Shown: positions 9,056 through 18,034 of the stretch, one piece after another
Numbering within the stretch: position 1 is the first letter of the stretch
Layout: each line of letters begins with the position of its first letter
Origin: Bacteroidota bacterium
GTDB lineage: Bacteria > Bacteroidota > Bacteroidia > Sphingobacteriales > Sphingobacteriaceae
NCBI GenBank assembly: GCA_021794195.1
Contig: JAJYRG010000007.1
Span: forward strand, 1 to 54,924
DNA: 54,924 nt
Reading direction: 5' to 3'
Notes under the pieces: model-generated
Seen by the model: the letters and a program-made list of their open reading frames with translations, nothing else
The model's database searches: none
What the model was told of the DNA's origin: nothing
Program-made: the position numbers and the translations under genes

Positions 9056-9919
9056 ATGAAAGGGATTATTCTGGCTGGAGGTACTGGGAGCAGGTTGCAT
9101 CCTTTGACAGTTTCTGTAAGCAAGCAGCTGATGCCTGTATACGACAAACCTATGATATATTACCCGCTATCCACTCTAATGCTGGCGGGTATTAGAGAAA
9201 TATTAATCATTACTACACCAGAAGATGAAGTGGCTTTCCGACGCTTGCTGGGTGATGGGAGTCAGCTTGGTTGCACTTTTGAGTATAAAGTGCAAGCAGA
9301 ACCCAAAGGTTTGGCAGATGCCTTTATTATTGGAAAAGATTTTGTCGGGAAAGAGTCAGTAGCTTTAATTCTCGGTGACAATATTTTTTATGGATCGGGC
9401 ATGAGTAGTAAGTTACAGGCCTGCACCGAACCCGATGGGGGAATTGTTTTTGCGTATGCTGTGTCAGATCCTTTTCGCTATGGGGTAGTGGAGTTTGATA
9501 AAAACTATACAGCTTTATCCATTGAAGAGAAGCCTCAATACCCAAAATCTAAATATGCAGTTCCTGGGCTTTATTTTTATGATAATGAAGTGCTGGATAT
9601 AGCCAAAGGAATACAGCCTTCTGCTCGGGGAGAACTGGAAATTACAGACATTAATAATAGCTATTTGAAAGAGGGGAAATTGCAAGTGTCTGTGTTTGAC
9701 AGAGGGGCGGCGTGGTTGGATACTGGAACTTTTCATTCCCTTATGCAAGCAGGTCAGTTTGTACAAGTAATCGAAGAGCGGCAAGGCCTTAAGATTGGAG
9801 CTATAGAGGAAGTGGCTTTCCGGATGGGGTACATTGATGCTGCTCAATTGCTCAAACTTGCTAAACCTTTGCTGAAAAGTGGGTATGGGCAATATCTTCA
9901 AGAGATTATAGAAGCATAA
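9056..9919 (+). CDS. rfbA: Glucose-1-phosphate thymidylyltransferase
   Basis: This is the entry enzyme of the rhamnose pathway, joining dTTP and glucose-1-phosphate to form dTDP-glucose. It is a 287-residue nucleotidyltransferase. Motifs are [68 protein letters not shown] and [11 protein letters not shown]. Its last place in the B-C-D-A order differs from the common rfbBDAC order of enterobacteria. The pathway is complete, but no glycosyltransferase or polymer export gene follows in this window. Confidence 0.96.
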   Translation: MKGIILAGGTGSRLHPLTVSVSKQLMPVYDKPMIYYPLSTLMLAGIREILIITTPEDEVAFRRLLGDGSQLGCTFEYKVQAEPKGLADAFIIGKDFVGKESVALILGDNIFYGSGMSSKLQACTEPDGGIVFAYAVSDPFRYGVVEFDKNYTALSIEEKPQYPKSKYAVPGLYFYDNEVLDIAKGIQPSARGELEITDINNSYLKEGKLQVSVFDRGAAWLDTGTFHSLMQAGQFVQVIEERQGLKIGAIEEVAFRMGYIDAAQLLKLAKPLLKSGYGQYLQEIIEA

Positions 9920-10006
9920 CCCAATAAATTCACATAAACTTCATTGTATTCATCTTAAACGTTTATTGTCAGTGTATTGAGGCTGAGTTTTATAAGATAA
10001 ACTCTC

Positions 10007-10030
10007 CCCAAAAGTGAGATTTTTTTTGGG
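10007..10030. terminator. Weak hairpin between convergent rfbA and enoyl-CoA hydratase genes
   Basis: CCCAAAA (10007-10013) can pair with TTTTGGG (10024-10030) across a 10-base loop that holds part of a T run. It is short and lacks a clean T tract after the stem. It is the only terminator-like element in the 154-base convergent gap. Confidence 0.3.
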
Positions 10031-10073
10031 CTATTTGAGCATTCCAGCATAAATAGATTAGCATTGATGAATT

Positions 10074-10892
10074 TCAGGACCTAGGTTTCCTTTTTTCTAA
10101 AAATGCTGCTACACCTTCTTCGAATTCCGAGGTTGAAAACAGCTTTCCGAAATTTTCAATTTCTATTTGAAAACCTTTATTATTTGGAAGTGTCGACGCA
10201 TGAATAGTTTTGATAGCTGTTGATAAAGCTGTGCGTGAATGCAAAAACATCCGGTTAAGCTTTTCTTTTGTTTTGTGAACCAAATCATTGATTCCCGTTA
10301 CTTCATTAATTAAACCCCATTGATAAGCATCTTCTGCAGAAATCCTTTCTCCTGTTAAAATCATTTCCATAGCTTTTCCTTTTCCCACGAGAGCAGGTAA
10401 CCTTTGTGTTCCACCATACCCAGGAATGAGCCCTAAAGAAACTTCTGGGAAGCCCATCTCGGCATTTTTTGATGCGATGCGGAGATGGCAAGCCAAAGCT
10501 AACTCTAATCCGCCCCCTAAAGCATAACCATTAATAGCTGCAATTACAGGCTTTTGAAAATTTTCGATTTTATCAAAAACATGTTTTTGCCCCCATTGAG
10601 CAATTTCTTGACCTTCCTTTTGACTTTTCCCGTAAAACTCGGAGATATCCGCCCCGGCGGCAAAAGCTTTTTCCCCCATTCCGGTGATAATTAATCCCCA
10701 ACAATCCCTATCCTCCTCGATATGTATCAGTATATCTGCTAATTCTTTTAATGTTTGAGCATCCAAAGCATTCATCTTATTGGGTCTGCGTATGGAGAGG
10801 ATTCCTATATTATTTGTACAGGTAAAAGCAATATTTTCAAAATAGTGTGTATCCATAGTAGTAGGATTTTGTCTTTTCTTAAAAATACTCAT
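10074..10892 (-). CDS. Enoyl-CoA hydratase/isomerase (crotonase family)
   Basis: This is a crotonase-fold enzyme that probably hydrates 2-enoyl-CoA in fatty-acid or amino-acid breakdown. The oxyanion-hole region KAFAAGADISEF is present. Both catalytic glutamates of true hydratases are kept, in GGGLELALACH and MGFPEVSLGL, the latter followed by IPGYGGTQRLP. The start at 10892 gives 272 residues. The internal ATG at 10856 (MDTHYFENIAF) gives 260, closer to family length, and is a good alternative. No other beta-oxidation gene is adjacent, so the exact substrate is unknown. Confidence 0.88.
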   Translation of the reverse strand: MSIFKKRQNPTTMDTHYFENIAFTCTNNIGILSIRRPNKMNALDAQTLKELADILIHIEEDRDCWGLIITGMGEKAFAAGADISEFYGKSQKEGQEIAQWGQKHVFDKIENFQKPVIAAINGYALGGGLELALACHLRIASKNAEMGFPEVSLGLIPGYGGTQRLPALVGKGKAMEMILTGERISAEDAYQWGLINEVTGINDLVHKTKEKLNRMFLHSRTALSTAIKTIHASTLPNNKGFQIEIENFGKLFSTSEFEEGVAAFLEKRKPRS

Positions 10893-10982
10893 TTGATTTT
10901 ATTATTTTGCATTAATATTTAATCAGAATGCTTGTTTTTATAAAAAATAAGTATTCTATATACAACAATTTCAAAACTTCCT

Positions 10983-10990
10983 TACATTTG
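10983..10990 (+). promoter_or_regulatory. -7 box (TACATTTG) of prfB
   Basis: TACATTTG matches TANNTTTG and ends four bases before the prfB ATG at 10995, implying a very short or absent leader. No convincing TTTG lies 19-21 bases upstream, so this is half a promoter. Confidence 0.4.
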
Positions 10991-10994
10991 TTTT

Positions 10995-12075
10995 ATGACG
11001 AAAGAACAGATTCAAGACTTGAGGGATAGAACAGATTCCCTGAGGAGGCATCTTTGACATTGATGTCCGAAAACAAAAGATAAAAGATGGAGAGGCGGCT
11101 TCTGCTCAACCTCATTTTTGGGATGACTCTAAAGCGGCGGAAGCATTGTTGCGCGCTGTAAAAAGAGAAAAAGAGTGGACAAATAAATATGATTATTTAG
11201 TTTCTCAAGTAGAAGATACTGAAGTATTATTCGAATTTTTTCAAGATAATGAAGCTTCTGAAGAGGAAGTGAACAAGCAGTTTGATAAGGCACTGAGCGT
11301 ATTAGAAAAATTAGAATTTCAAAATATGCTGAGCGCGGAAGAGGATCAATTAGATGCTATTTTACAAATTACGGCTGGAGCGGGAGGTACCGAAAGCTGT
11401 GATTGGGCATCCATTTTAATGCGTATGTATCTTATGTGGGGAGAAAAGCATGGATACAAAGTAACGGAACAAGATCGTTTAGATGGAGATGTAGCCGGTA
11501 TAAAGTCTGTTACTTTACAAATTTCCGGCGATTTTGCTTACGGGTACCTGAAAGGTGAAAACGGAGTACACCGTTTGGTTCGTATCTCGCCTTTTGATTC
11601 TAATGCAAAGCGGCATACCTCTTTTGCATCGGTATATGTATATCCTCTTGTAGATGAAGATATAGATATAGAAATAATAGACAGCGATATTGAATGGGAT
11701 ACCTTTCGTTCGGGAGGTGCTGGTGGACAAAATGTAAATAAAGTAGAAACGGCTGTCAGGTTACACCATAAGCCGAGCGGTATTGTGATTTCCAACCAAG
11801 AATCCCGTTCTCAGTTACAAAATAAAGAAAATGCTCTCAGGCTTTTGAAGTCTCAGCTCTATGAAATAGAAATGAGAAAACGACAGGAGTCTACGGAAGC
11901 TATTGAAGGCTCAAAGAAGAAAATAGAATGGGGCTCACAAATACGCAATTATGTATTGCACCCTTATAGGATGATTAAAGATTTGCGTACAAATGTAGAA
12001 ACCTCTAATACACAAGATGTGTTGGACGGAGGAGGGTTAGATCCTTTTTTGAAAGCATATCTAATGGAAAATTAA
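10995..12075 (+). CDS. prfB: Peptide chain release factor 2, with programmed +1 frameshift
   Basis: RF2 releases peptides at UGA and UAA. The ORF track shows only the second frame (from 11146). The true gene begins at ATG 10995 ([16 protein letters not shown]), reaches CTT TGA at 11052-11057, and continues in the +1 frame as CTT GAC ATT GAT GTC. An SD-like AGGAGG sits three bases before the CTT slip codon, the same arrangement as the classical RF2 site. The rest contains the SPF stop-recognition tripeptide ([12 protein letters not shown]) and the GGQ loop ([14 protein letters not shown]). The product is about 360 residues, the normal RF2 length. Translation should be autoregulated by RF2 level. 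Confidence 0.95.
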
Positions 12076-12086
12076 GGGCACTTTTC

Positions 12087-12623
12087 TTAGAACTGATTTT
12101 TCCACATCATGCTTTCTACAGGTTTAATAGTTTTTTCGATGTACTTAGCATTTTCTTTGGTATTGTAAAAAAATTCAATATCTCCTTCTACGGCAAAGTA
12201 AATAAGTTGGCCTACAGGCATTCCTTCGTATATCCTGACGGGCTGAGCGACGGATATTTCTAAAGTCCAGGTATTACAAAAACCTACATCGCCTTTTCCG
12301 GCAGTAGCATGTATGTCTATTCCAAGGCGACCTGTGCTTGATTTTCCTTCTAAGAAAGGGACATGGGCATGTGTTTCGGTGTACTCTTTCGTAACACCTA
12401 AATACAAAGTATTGGGTTCTAAGACTATGCCTTCTTTGGGAATATCAAAATATTCGACTTCATTGTGTTTACGAGCATCTAAGACACGTGATTTATATAC
12501 AGCTAAATGCTTGCCAAGATGAACATCATACGAGTTTGTACCCAAACAGCGTCTGTCAAAAGGTTCAATTACAATGTTCCCTTTTTTTATTTCTTCTAAA
12601 ATACGAATATCCGATAAAATCAT
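12087..12623 (-). CDS. dcd: dCTP deaminase
   Basis: The enzyme deaminates dCTP to dUTP, feeding dTMP synthesis. The 178 residues show the dUTPase-like trimeric fold with the active-site motif EGKSSTGRLGIDIHATAG (Ser and Arg) and the later glutamate in WTLEISVAQP. The N-terminal ILSDIRILEEIKKGNIVIEPF and YDVHLGKHLAVYK are typical. Nothing indicates the bifunctional dCTP deaminase-dUTPase form. It converges on prfB with an 11-base gap and diverges from the phosphopantetheinyl transferase across about 100 bases. Confidence 0.93.
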   Translation of the reverse strand: MILSDIRILEEIKKGNIVIEPFDRRCLGTNSYDVHLGKHLAVYKSRVLDARKHNEVEYFDIPKEGIVLEPNTLYLGVTKEYTETHAHVPFLEGKSSTGRLGIDIHATAGKGDVGFCNTWTLEISVAQPVRIYEGMPVGQLIYFAVEGDIEFFYNTKENAKYIEKTIKPVESMMWKNQF

Positions 12624-12724
12624 GAATTTGTTTTTATATGCATCTTGATGAATGCAATTTCCTCAAAAATACATTATTGCTACAAATAAAAGGAAAATAT
12701 ACTATTTTCTTTCTAAATTAGGGT

Positions 12725-13378
12725 ATGGCTTTAGTATATCACAGGGAACTTGATGAAGATAATTTTTTCTCGATCTGGCAAATAGAAGAGGATCGGGATA
12801 CATTGCTCCGTAGGTTACAGTTAGACGAGGAAGAAAGAGAAAGATTACATTCATTACGAAAAGGAAAACGCACTTTGCATTGGTTGGCGACACGGGTACT
12901 GCTTAGACATATGCTAAAAACTGACGAATTTATAGAATGTCCCTCTGATGAACACGGAAAACCTTACTTAGTTGGCTATCCCTATTCTATTTCTCTTACA
13001 CATTCCTTTGATTATGCCGCGGTAATGCTGAGCAAAACCAGTGCATGTGGTATCGATATAGAAAAAATAAAAGATACAGTATTACGAATAAAACATAAGT
13101 TTTTGAAACCTGAAGAACTAACGTTTATAAACAATGATGAAAACGAAAGAGAAATGTTATATGCTTGCTGGTGTGCAAAAGAAGCAGTCTATAAGCTGCA
13201 AGGGAAAAAGGGGGTTTCTTTTCGCAGAGACATGACTATATTGCCATTTAATTACACCAGCCAAGGAACCCTCCGTCTGAGATTAAATCATTTTGAAAAT
13301 GGAGAGGTGAATTATACGGTTTATTATGAGAGATTTAAAGAGTATATGTTAGGATATGTCCATGAAAACCTGGATTAA
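12725..13378 (+). CDS. 4'-phosphopantetheinyl transferase (Sfp type)
   Basis: The enzyme transfers phosphopantetheine from CoA to a carrier-protein serine. At 217 residues it has the two-lobed Sfp-type length. The Mg-binding motifs ACGIDIEKIK and CWCAKEAVYKLQGKKG are intact, and SLTHSFDYAAVMLSK precedes them as usual. The target may be the fatty-acid ACP or a secondary-metabolite carrier. No polyketide or peptide synthetase lies nearby, so a housekeeping role is as likely as a specialised one. Confidence 0.9.
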   Translation: MALVYHRELDEDNFFSIWQIEEDRDTLLRRLQLDEEERERLHSLRKGKRTLHWLATRVLLRHMLKTDEFIECPSDEHGKPYLVGYPYSISLTHSFDYAAVMLSKTSACGIDIEKIKDTVLRIKHKFLKPEELTFINNDENEREMLYACWCAKEAVYKLQGKKGVSFRRDMTILPFNYTSQGTLRLRLNHFENGEVNYTVYYERFKEYMLGYVHENLD

Positions 13379-13494
13379 AGGTCTTTAACTTCTATTATCC
13401 ATGTTATATTTACTATCTATATTCCCAAGAATAAGAGGCTTTTCTTATCTTGCGCGAAATTTTATAATAAAAAACCCAATAAATTATTGACTGT

Positions 13495-16400
13495 ATGTTG
13501 AAAAAATTACTCTTGTCTGCTTGGTTTTTAGCTTATGCTTTTTCTTATTCCTTTGCCCAGGACGAATTGACTTTTGCTTCTTACCCTACTTTGAGCCCGG
13601 ATGGAGGAACGTTGGTTTTTAGTTATGATGGAGATTTATGGAAGGCAGGTGTTGAAGGCGGACAGGCATATCGGTTGACTGCTATGTCAGGCAATGAGAT
13701 AGCACCTCGTATTTCTCCAGATGGTAAATGGCTGGCGTTTTCATCTAATCAAAACGGTAATCCCGATGTATATGTAATGCCCTTAGAAGGAGGAGAAATA
13801 CGTCAATTGACTCATCACAGCAGTACGGATTTGGTAGACAGTTGGAGTTGGGACAGCAAGGAAATATACTTCACATCGTCAAGGGCTAATAGATTTACGA
13901 GCTTTAAGGTAAATGTGGAAGGAGGAACGCCAAAGCGTGTTTTTAAACATTACTTTAACACTATTCATAATGTGGTAGAAACCCCTCAAGGGGATTTACT
14001 TTTCAATGATACTTGGGAGAGTTTTTCTGCCGCAAACCGTAAACGGTACAAAGGTGAATTTAACCCTGATATTTTAGCTTATCATCCGAAAACAAAAACA
14101 TATAAAGAACTCACGCAATATGAAGGAAAAGATTTTTGGGCAAGTGTAGATAAGAAAGCAAATGTTTATTTTGCTTCAGACGAAGGAAATGATGAATACA
14201 ATTTATATACTTTTCTGAAAGGTGAAAAAACAGCCCTCACTTCGTTTAATACTTCTATAAAAAGACCTTTTGTGTCAGCAAATGGAGAAAAAGTGGTTTT
14301 TGAAAAAGATTATGAACTTTATCTCTATGATGTCGAGAGCAAACGAATTCATAAACCCAAGATCCGACTTGGAAAGAATAACATTTTGGGAAAAGAGAGA
14401 GAATACAATGTAAAAGATAAAATATCCTACATGGATATTTCTAAAGACGGTAAAAAAATTGCTTTTGTCTCTCGAGGGGAACTGTTTGTCAGCGATATAA
14501 AGGGAAAGTTTGTGCGCCAAATGCCAGGTAGTGGAGAGCGTATAGGAGAAGTGAAGTGGTTGGAAGACAATAAAACGTTGTTGTATAATCAGACATATAA
14601 AGGTTTTTTCAATTGGTACGTGCGCTCTGCTGATGGTAAAGGAGATGTTAAGCAGTTGACAAAAGATTTGCGGAGTAATAGAGACATGACATTTAACACA
14701 GATTACACAAAAGCAGTGTACGCAAGTGGCCGCGATGAGATACGTTTGTTGGATCTGAAGTCATTCGAAAGCACGGCAGTGATCAATGATGAGATCTGGG
14801 CATTCCAAAATTCTAAACCTTCTTTTTCTCCGGACGGTAAATATCTTTTATATACTGCAAGGCGGAATTTTGAGGAAGATATTTTTGTTTACCACATCGA
14901 ATCCGGCGAAACATTAAATTTAACGAACACAGGTGTTTCCGAAACTTCGCCTTATTGGTCGCCAGACGGAAAGTATATTTATTTCGCGAGTAACCGTACA
15001 AAACCTTCTTATCCAATCGGAATGCATAATTCCAGTATCTACCGCTTGGCTTTAGATTATTTTGATGAACCGTACCGTAGTGAGAAATTCGATGAAATGT
15101 TTGCTGAGAAGGAAGAACAGAAAAAAGAAAAAGCTAAAAAGGATTATAGTGAAAATAAAAGTAAAAAGGACAGTATTACTATCAGTATTGCAAAAGAAGG
15201 ATTGTACAACAGAATAGAGCAAGTGAGCCCTACGTTTGGAACGCAGCAATATCCTGTCGTATTTGAGGAAGGTTCAAAGACACATGTTGTTTATTTTTCA
15301 AATCAGAATGAGGGCAAATCAGCGGTGTACAAAACAACTTATGAGCCCTTTGAAAGTAGAAAAACTGAAAAATTGTTTGATAGTGCTTATACTAATATAG
15401 TGAAACGTTCAAGTACGTTTTATGTATTGAGAAGAGGAGGTATCCATAAGCTGAATATCGAAAAGGGAAAGTTAGATAAAATTAATATTTCGTATACTTT
15501 CAGACGGAATTTAGAACAAGAATTTAAACAGATGTTTGAAGAAACATGGGCAGGTATAGATGAAAATTTTTATGACCAAAATTTTCATAGTTTAGACTGG
15601 ACTCAGGTGTATGAGCAGTACTCGTCATATTTATCTGCAGTCAATAGTAGAGCCGATCTCCGTGTATTGCTAAATGATATGCTCGGAGAACTTAACTCTT
15701 CGCATTTGGGCTTCAGTAGTTCAGGTAGGGAAGAAAGTACGGGTTTTACAACAGTGAGCAATGAAATAGGGGTGGTCTTCGACAATGGAGATCCTTATAA
15801 AGTTTCACACATACTTCAAAATGGTCCGGCAGGGAGAAAAGGAGTGGACATACAAGTAGGGGATATTTTACGAAGTGTAAATAAAGAAAAAGTAAACCCC
15901 GAAAAAGACAGAGACGTTTATTTTTCTTTTCCGACTTTAATGGAAGAGCTTACACTAAGTTTTGAGAGAAATGGACAAGTGATAGAAACGCAGGTTCGGC
16001 CTCAAACAAATGCTGCTTTTAAAGAGCTTCTATATGATGAATGGATTGAAAATAACCGTATTCGTACAGACGAATTGAGCAATAATAGGATTGCTTATGT
16101 ACACATGAAAAATATGTCAGGAGGAGAATTAGAGCGTTTTTTGATTAACATGACCCGTTATGAAAACCAAACAGAGGCTACCATATTGGATTTACGTTAC
16201 AATACGGGAGGGAATGTGCATGATCAAGTGTTACAGTTTCTGTCTCAAAAACCATATCTGAATTGGCAATACAGAGAGGGGAAGCGTTCTCCACAGAGCA
16301 ATTTTTCGCCTGCAGGTAAGCCTATTGTGCTATTGGTTAACCAACAATCTTTAAGTGATGCCGAGATGACGGCGGCAGGGTTTAAATCTCTTAAACTGGG

Positions 16401-16644
16401 TAAAATTATCGGTACAGAAACATACCGTTGGATTATCTTTACATCAGCCAAAAGTTTGGTGGATGGTTCGTCTTATCGGGTGCCGGCGTGGGGAGTGTAT
16501 ACTTTGGAAGGAGATGATCTGGAATTGACGGGAGTCCGCCCCGATATTTATGTAAAAAATACTTTTATAAATAAGTTAAAAGGGGAGGATCCTCAGCTGG
16601 AGACAGCTGTCGAGGAGATATTGAAAGAAATAGGGAAAGAATAA
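13495..16644 (+). CDS. Secreted tricorn-like S41 protease with beta-propeller repeats
   Basis: This 1049-residue protein has a signal peptide ending SYSFAQ, so it acts in the envelope, unlike archaeal tricorn. Residues 25-550 hold PD40/WD40-type propeller blades (ISPDGKWLAFSSN, FSPDGKYLLYTAR, WSPDGKYIYFASN). A lysine-rich linker (EEQKKEKAKKDYSEN) follows near residue 545. The C1 domain starts near 680, a PDZ domain is at about 755-840, and the S41 catalytic domain is C-terminal. Putative catalytic residues match tricorn: His737 (NSSHLGF), Ser954-Asp955 (SLSDAEM) and a Glu near 1005 (YTLEGDD). It likely degrades peptides. The oxidoreductase gene starts 20 bases downstream. Confidence 0.9.
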   Translation: MLKKLLLSAWFLAYAFSYSFAQDELTFASYPTLSPDGGTLVFSYDGDLWKAGVEGGQAYRLTAMSGNEIAPRISPDGKWLAFSSNQNGNPDVYVMPLEGGEIRQLTHHSSTDLVDSWSWDSKEIYFTSSRANRFTSFKVNVEGGTPKRVFKHYFNTIHNVVETPQGDLLFNDTWESFSAANRKRYKGEFNPDILAYHPKTKTYKELTQYEGKDFWASVDKKANVYFASDEGNDEYNLYTFLKGEKTALTSFNTSIKRPFVSANGEKVVFEKDYELYLYDVESKRIHKPKIRLGKNNILGKEREYNVKDKISYMDISKDGKKIAFVSRGELFVSDIKGKFVRQMPGSGERIGEVKWLEDNKTLLYNQTYKGFFNWYVRSADGKGDVKQLTKDLRSNRDMTFNTDYTKAVYASGRDEIRLLDLKSFESTAVINDEIWAFQNSKPSFSPDGKYLLYTARRNFEEDIFVYHIESGETLNLTNTGVSETSPYWSPDGKYIYFASNRTKPSYPIGMHNSSIYRLALDYFDEPYRSEKFDEMFAEKEEQKKEKAKKDYSENKSKKDSITISIAKEGLYNRIEQVSPTFGTQQYPVVFEEGSKTHVVYFSNQNEGKSAVYKTTYEPFESRKTEKLFDSAYTNIVKRSSTFYVLRRGGIHKLNIEKGKLDKINISYTFRRNLEQEFKQMFEETWAGIDENFYDQNFHSLDWTQVYEQYSSYLSAVNSRADLRVLLNDMLGELNSSHLGFSSSGREESTGFTTVSNEIGVVFDNGDPYKVSHILQNGPAGRKGVDIQVGDILRSVNKEKVNPEKDRDVYFSFPTLMEELTLSFERNGQVIETQVRPQTNAAFKELLYDEWIENNRIRTDELSNNRIAYVHMKNMSGGELERFLINMTRYENQTEATILDLRYNTGGNVHDQVLQFLSQKPYLNWQYREGKRSPQSNFSPAGKPIVLLVNQQSLSDAEMTAAGFKSLKLGKIIGTETYRWIIFTSAKSLVDGSSYRVPAWGVYTLEGDDLELTGVRPDIYVKNTFINKLKGEDPQLETAVEEILKEIGKE

Positions 16645-16664
16645 AATCTATCTATCAAAGAGAT

Positions 16665-18017
16665 ATGGCAATAAAAGAGTTTGATGTTTTTGTAATTGGT
16701 ACAGGGAATGCCGGAAAGAATGTTGCTTTTGCTTGTGCAGAAGCAGGGTTGAAGGTGGCCATAGCCGACAATCGCAGATATGGTGGAACCTGTGCCAATC
16801 GGGGCTGTGATCCTAAGAAAGTACTCGTAGGCATTACTGAAATAAAACAATCTGCTGATCATTTACGAGGGAAAGGGCTTGATAGCAATTTGCTTATCAA
16901 CTGGTCGGATTTACAAAAATTCAAGGCTACGTTTACAGACGCAGTTCCAGCTGTACATGAAAAAAGATTAAAAAATGCAGGGGTAACTTTGTATCATCAA
17001 TCTCCCCGGTTCTTGGACGAAAATAGTCTTTCAGTAGAAGGAAAGACCGTTTTAGTAAAGAAAGTTGTGATAGCCACAGGGCTTATTCCTTTAGAGCTGA
17101 AAATTCAAGGACGTGAGCACCTACTGATCAGCGATGATTTTTTATCTCTATCCCAGCTGCCGAAAGAAATGACTTTTGTGGGGGGAGGGCTTATCGGGAT
17201 GGAATTTGCACATGTTGCCGCTCGTTGTGGAGTGAAAGTGACGATTATTCAATCGGGAAAATTACCCTTGGAAAAATTTGATAAAGATCTTACTGCGCAA
17301 CTTATCGAAGTTTCAGACAAGTTAGGAATTAACTTTATCCTTAATGCAAGAGTGAATAAAGTAGAAAAACTTCAAAAAAACTATCGGGTTTTTTACAAAA
17401 AAAATGGAGAAATTAAGTCATTAGTTACGGAAATGGTTTTTAATACAGCTGGGCGGATCCCTGCAATTGAGAGTCTCGGCTTAAAAAAAGGGAATGTAGC
17501 ATACGAAAAGGAGGGAGTGAGCGTGAACGAGTATTTGCAAAGCCCAACTAACTCTAATGTTTATGCTTGTGGTGATGTATCGGCAAGTGGAACCGAACCT
17601 CTGACACCGACTTCGCATTTGGAATCCCGGGTAGTAACAGAAAATATATTAAAAGAAAAATCTAAAACATTGATCATTCCGCCTACACCTTCTGTCGTCT
17701 ATACTATTCCGCAGTTAGCTAAAGTGGGGCTGTCAGAAGAGGAAGCTAATGCCGAAGGTTATGATTTTACAATAAAGTATAAAAGTATTCCAAAATGGTT
17801 TAGTGCAAAACACAAAAATGAAGAAGTCTATGCTTATAAAGTATTGATAGACAATAAAAGCAATCAGATTTTGGGAGCGCATATAATTGCTTCAGAAGCG
17901 GGTGGACTTATCAACTTGTTTGCTATGGCTATGCAGGGCAAGCTCACGGCAAACCAAGTCAAAGATATGGTATTAGCATACCCTACCCGAAGTTATGAGA
18001 TAAAAGGGATGCTTTAA
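16665..18017 (+). CDS. Pyridine nucleotide-disulfide oxidoreductase (GR/Lpd-like) lacking the C-terminal His-Glu pair
   Basis: This is a 450-residue flavoprotein of the glutathione-reductase/dihydrolipoyl-dehydrogenase superfamily. The FAD motif GTGNAG is at residues 12-17. The redox pair is Cys43/Cys48 in GGTCANRGCDPKK, and the NAD(P) motif is VGGGLIGMEFAHVAA. YACGDVSASG and the dimerisation domain follow. The C-terminus reads AYPTRSYEIKGML where these enzymes have HPTxSE: His is replaced by Tyr439 and Glu by Tyr444. It also lacks the C-terminal Cys pair and HMA domain of mercuric reductase. The substrate is unknown, and it should not be named Lpd or Gor. It is likely co-transcribed with the tricorn-like gene. 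Confidence 0.85.
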   Translation: MAIKEFDVFVIGTGNAGKNVAFACAEAGLKVAIADNRRYGGTCANRGCDPKKVLVGITEIKQSADHLRGKGLDSNLLINWSDLQKFKATFTDAVPAVHEKRLKNAGVTLYHQSPRFLDENSLSVEGKTVLVKKVVIATGLIPLELKIQGREHLLISDDFLSLSQLPKEMTFVGGGLIGMEFAHVAARCGVKVTIIQSGKLPLEKFDKDLTAQLIEVSDKLGINFILNARVNKVEKLQKNYRVFYKKNGEIKSLVTEMVFNTAGRIPAIESLGLKKGNVAYEKEGVSVNEYLQSPTNSNVYACGDVSASGTEPLTPTSHLESRVVTENILKEKSKTLIIPPTPSVVYTIPQLAKVGLSEEEANAEGYDFTIKYKSIPKWFSAKHKNEEVYAYKVLIDNKSNQILGAHIIASEAGGLINLFAMAMQGKLTANQVKDMVLAYPTRSYEIKGML

Positions 18018-18034
18018 GATTTTAAAAGGAAATA

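Noticed and set aside
9515-9901. 128-residue leftward ORF opposite rfbA
   Set aside because: It is antisense to a complete, conserved rfbA and has no recognisable domain.
11055-11057. In-frame UGA in prfB taken as a pseudogene sign
   Set aside because: The site has the exact context of the programmed RF2 frameshift, and the rest of the gene is intact.
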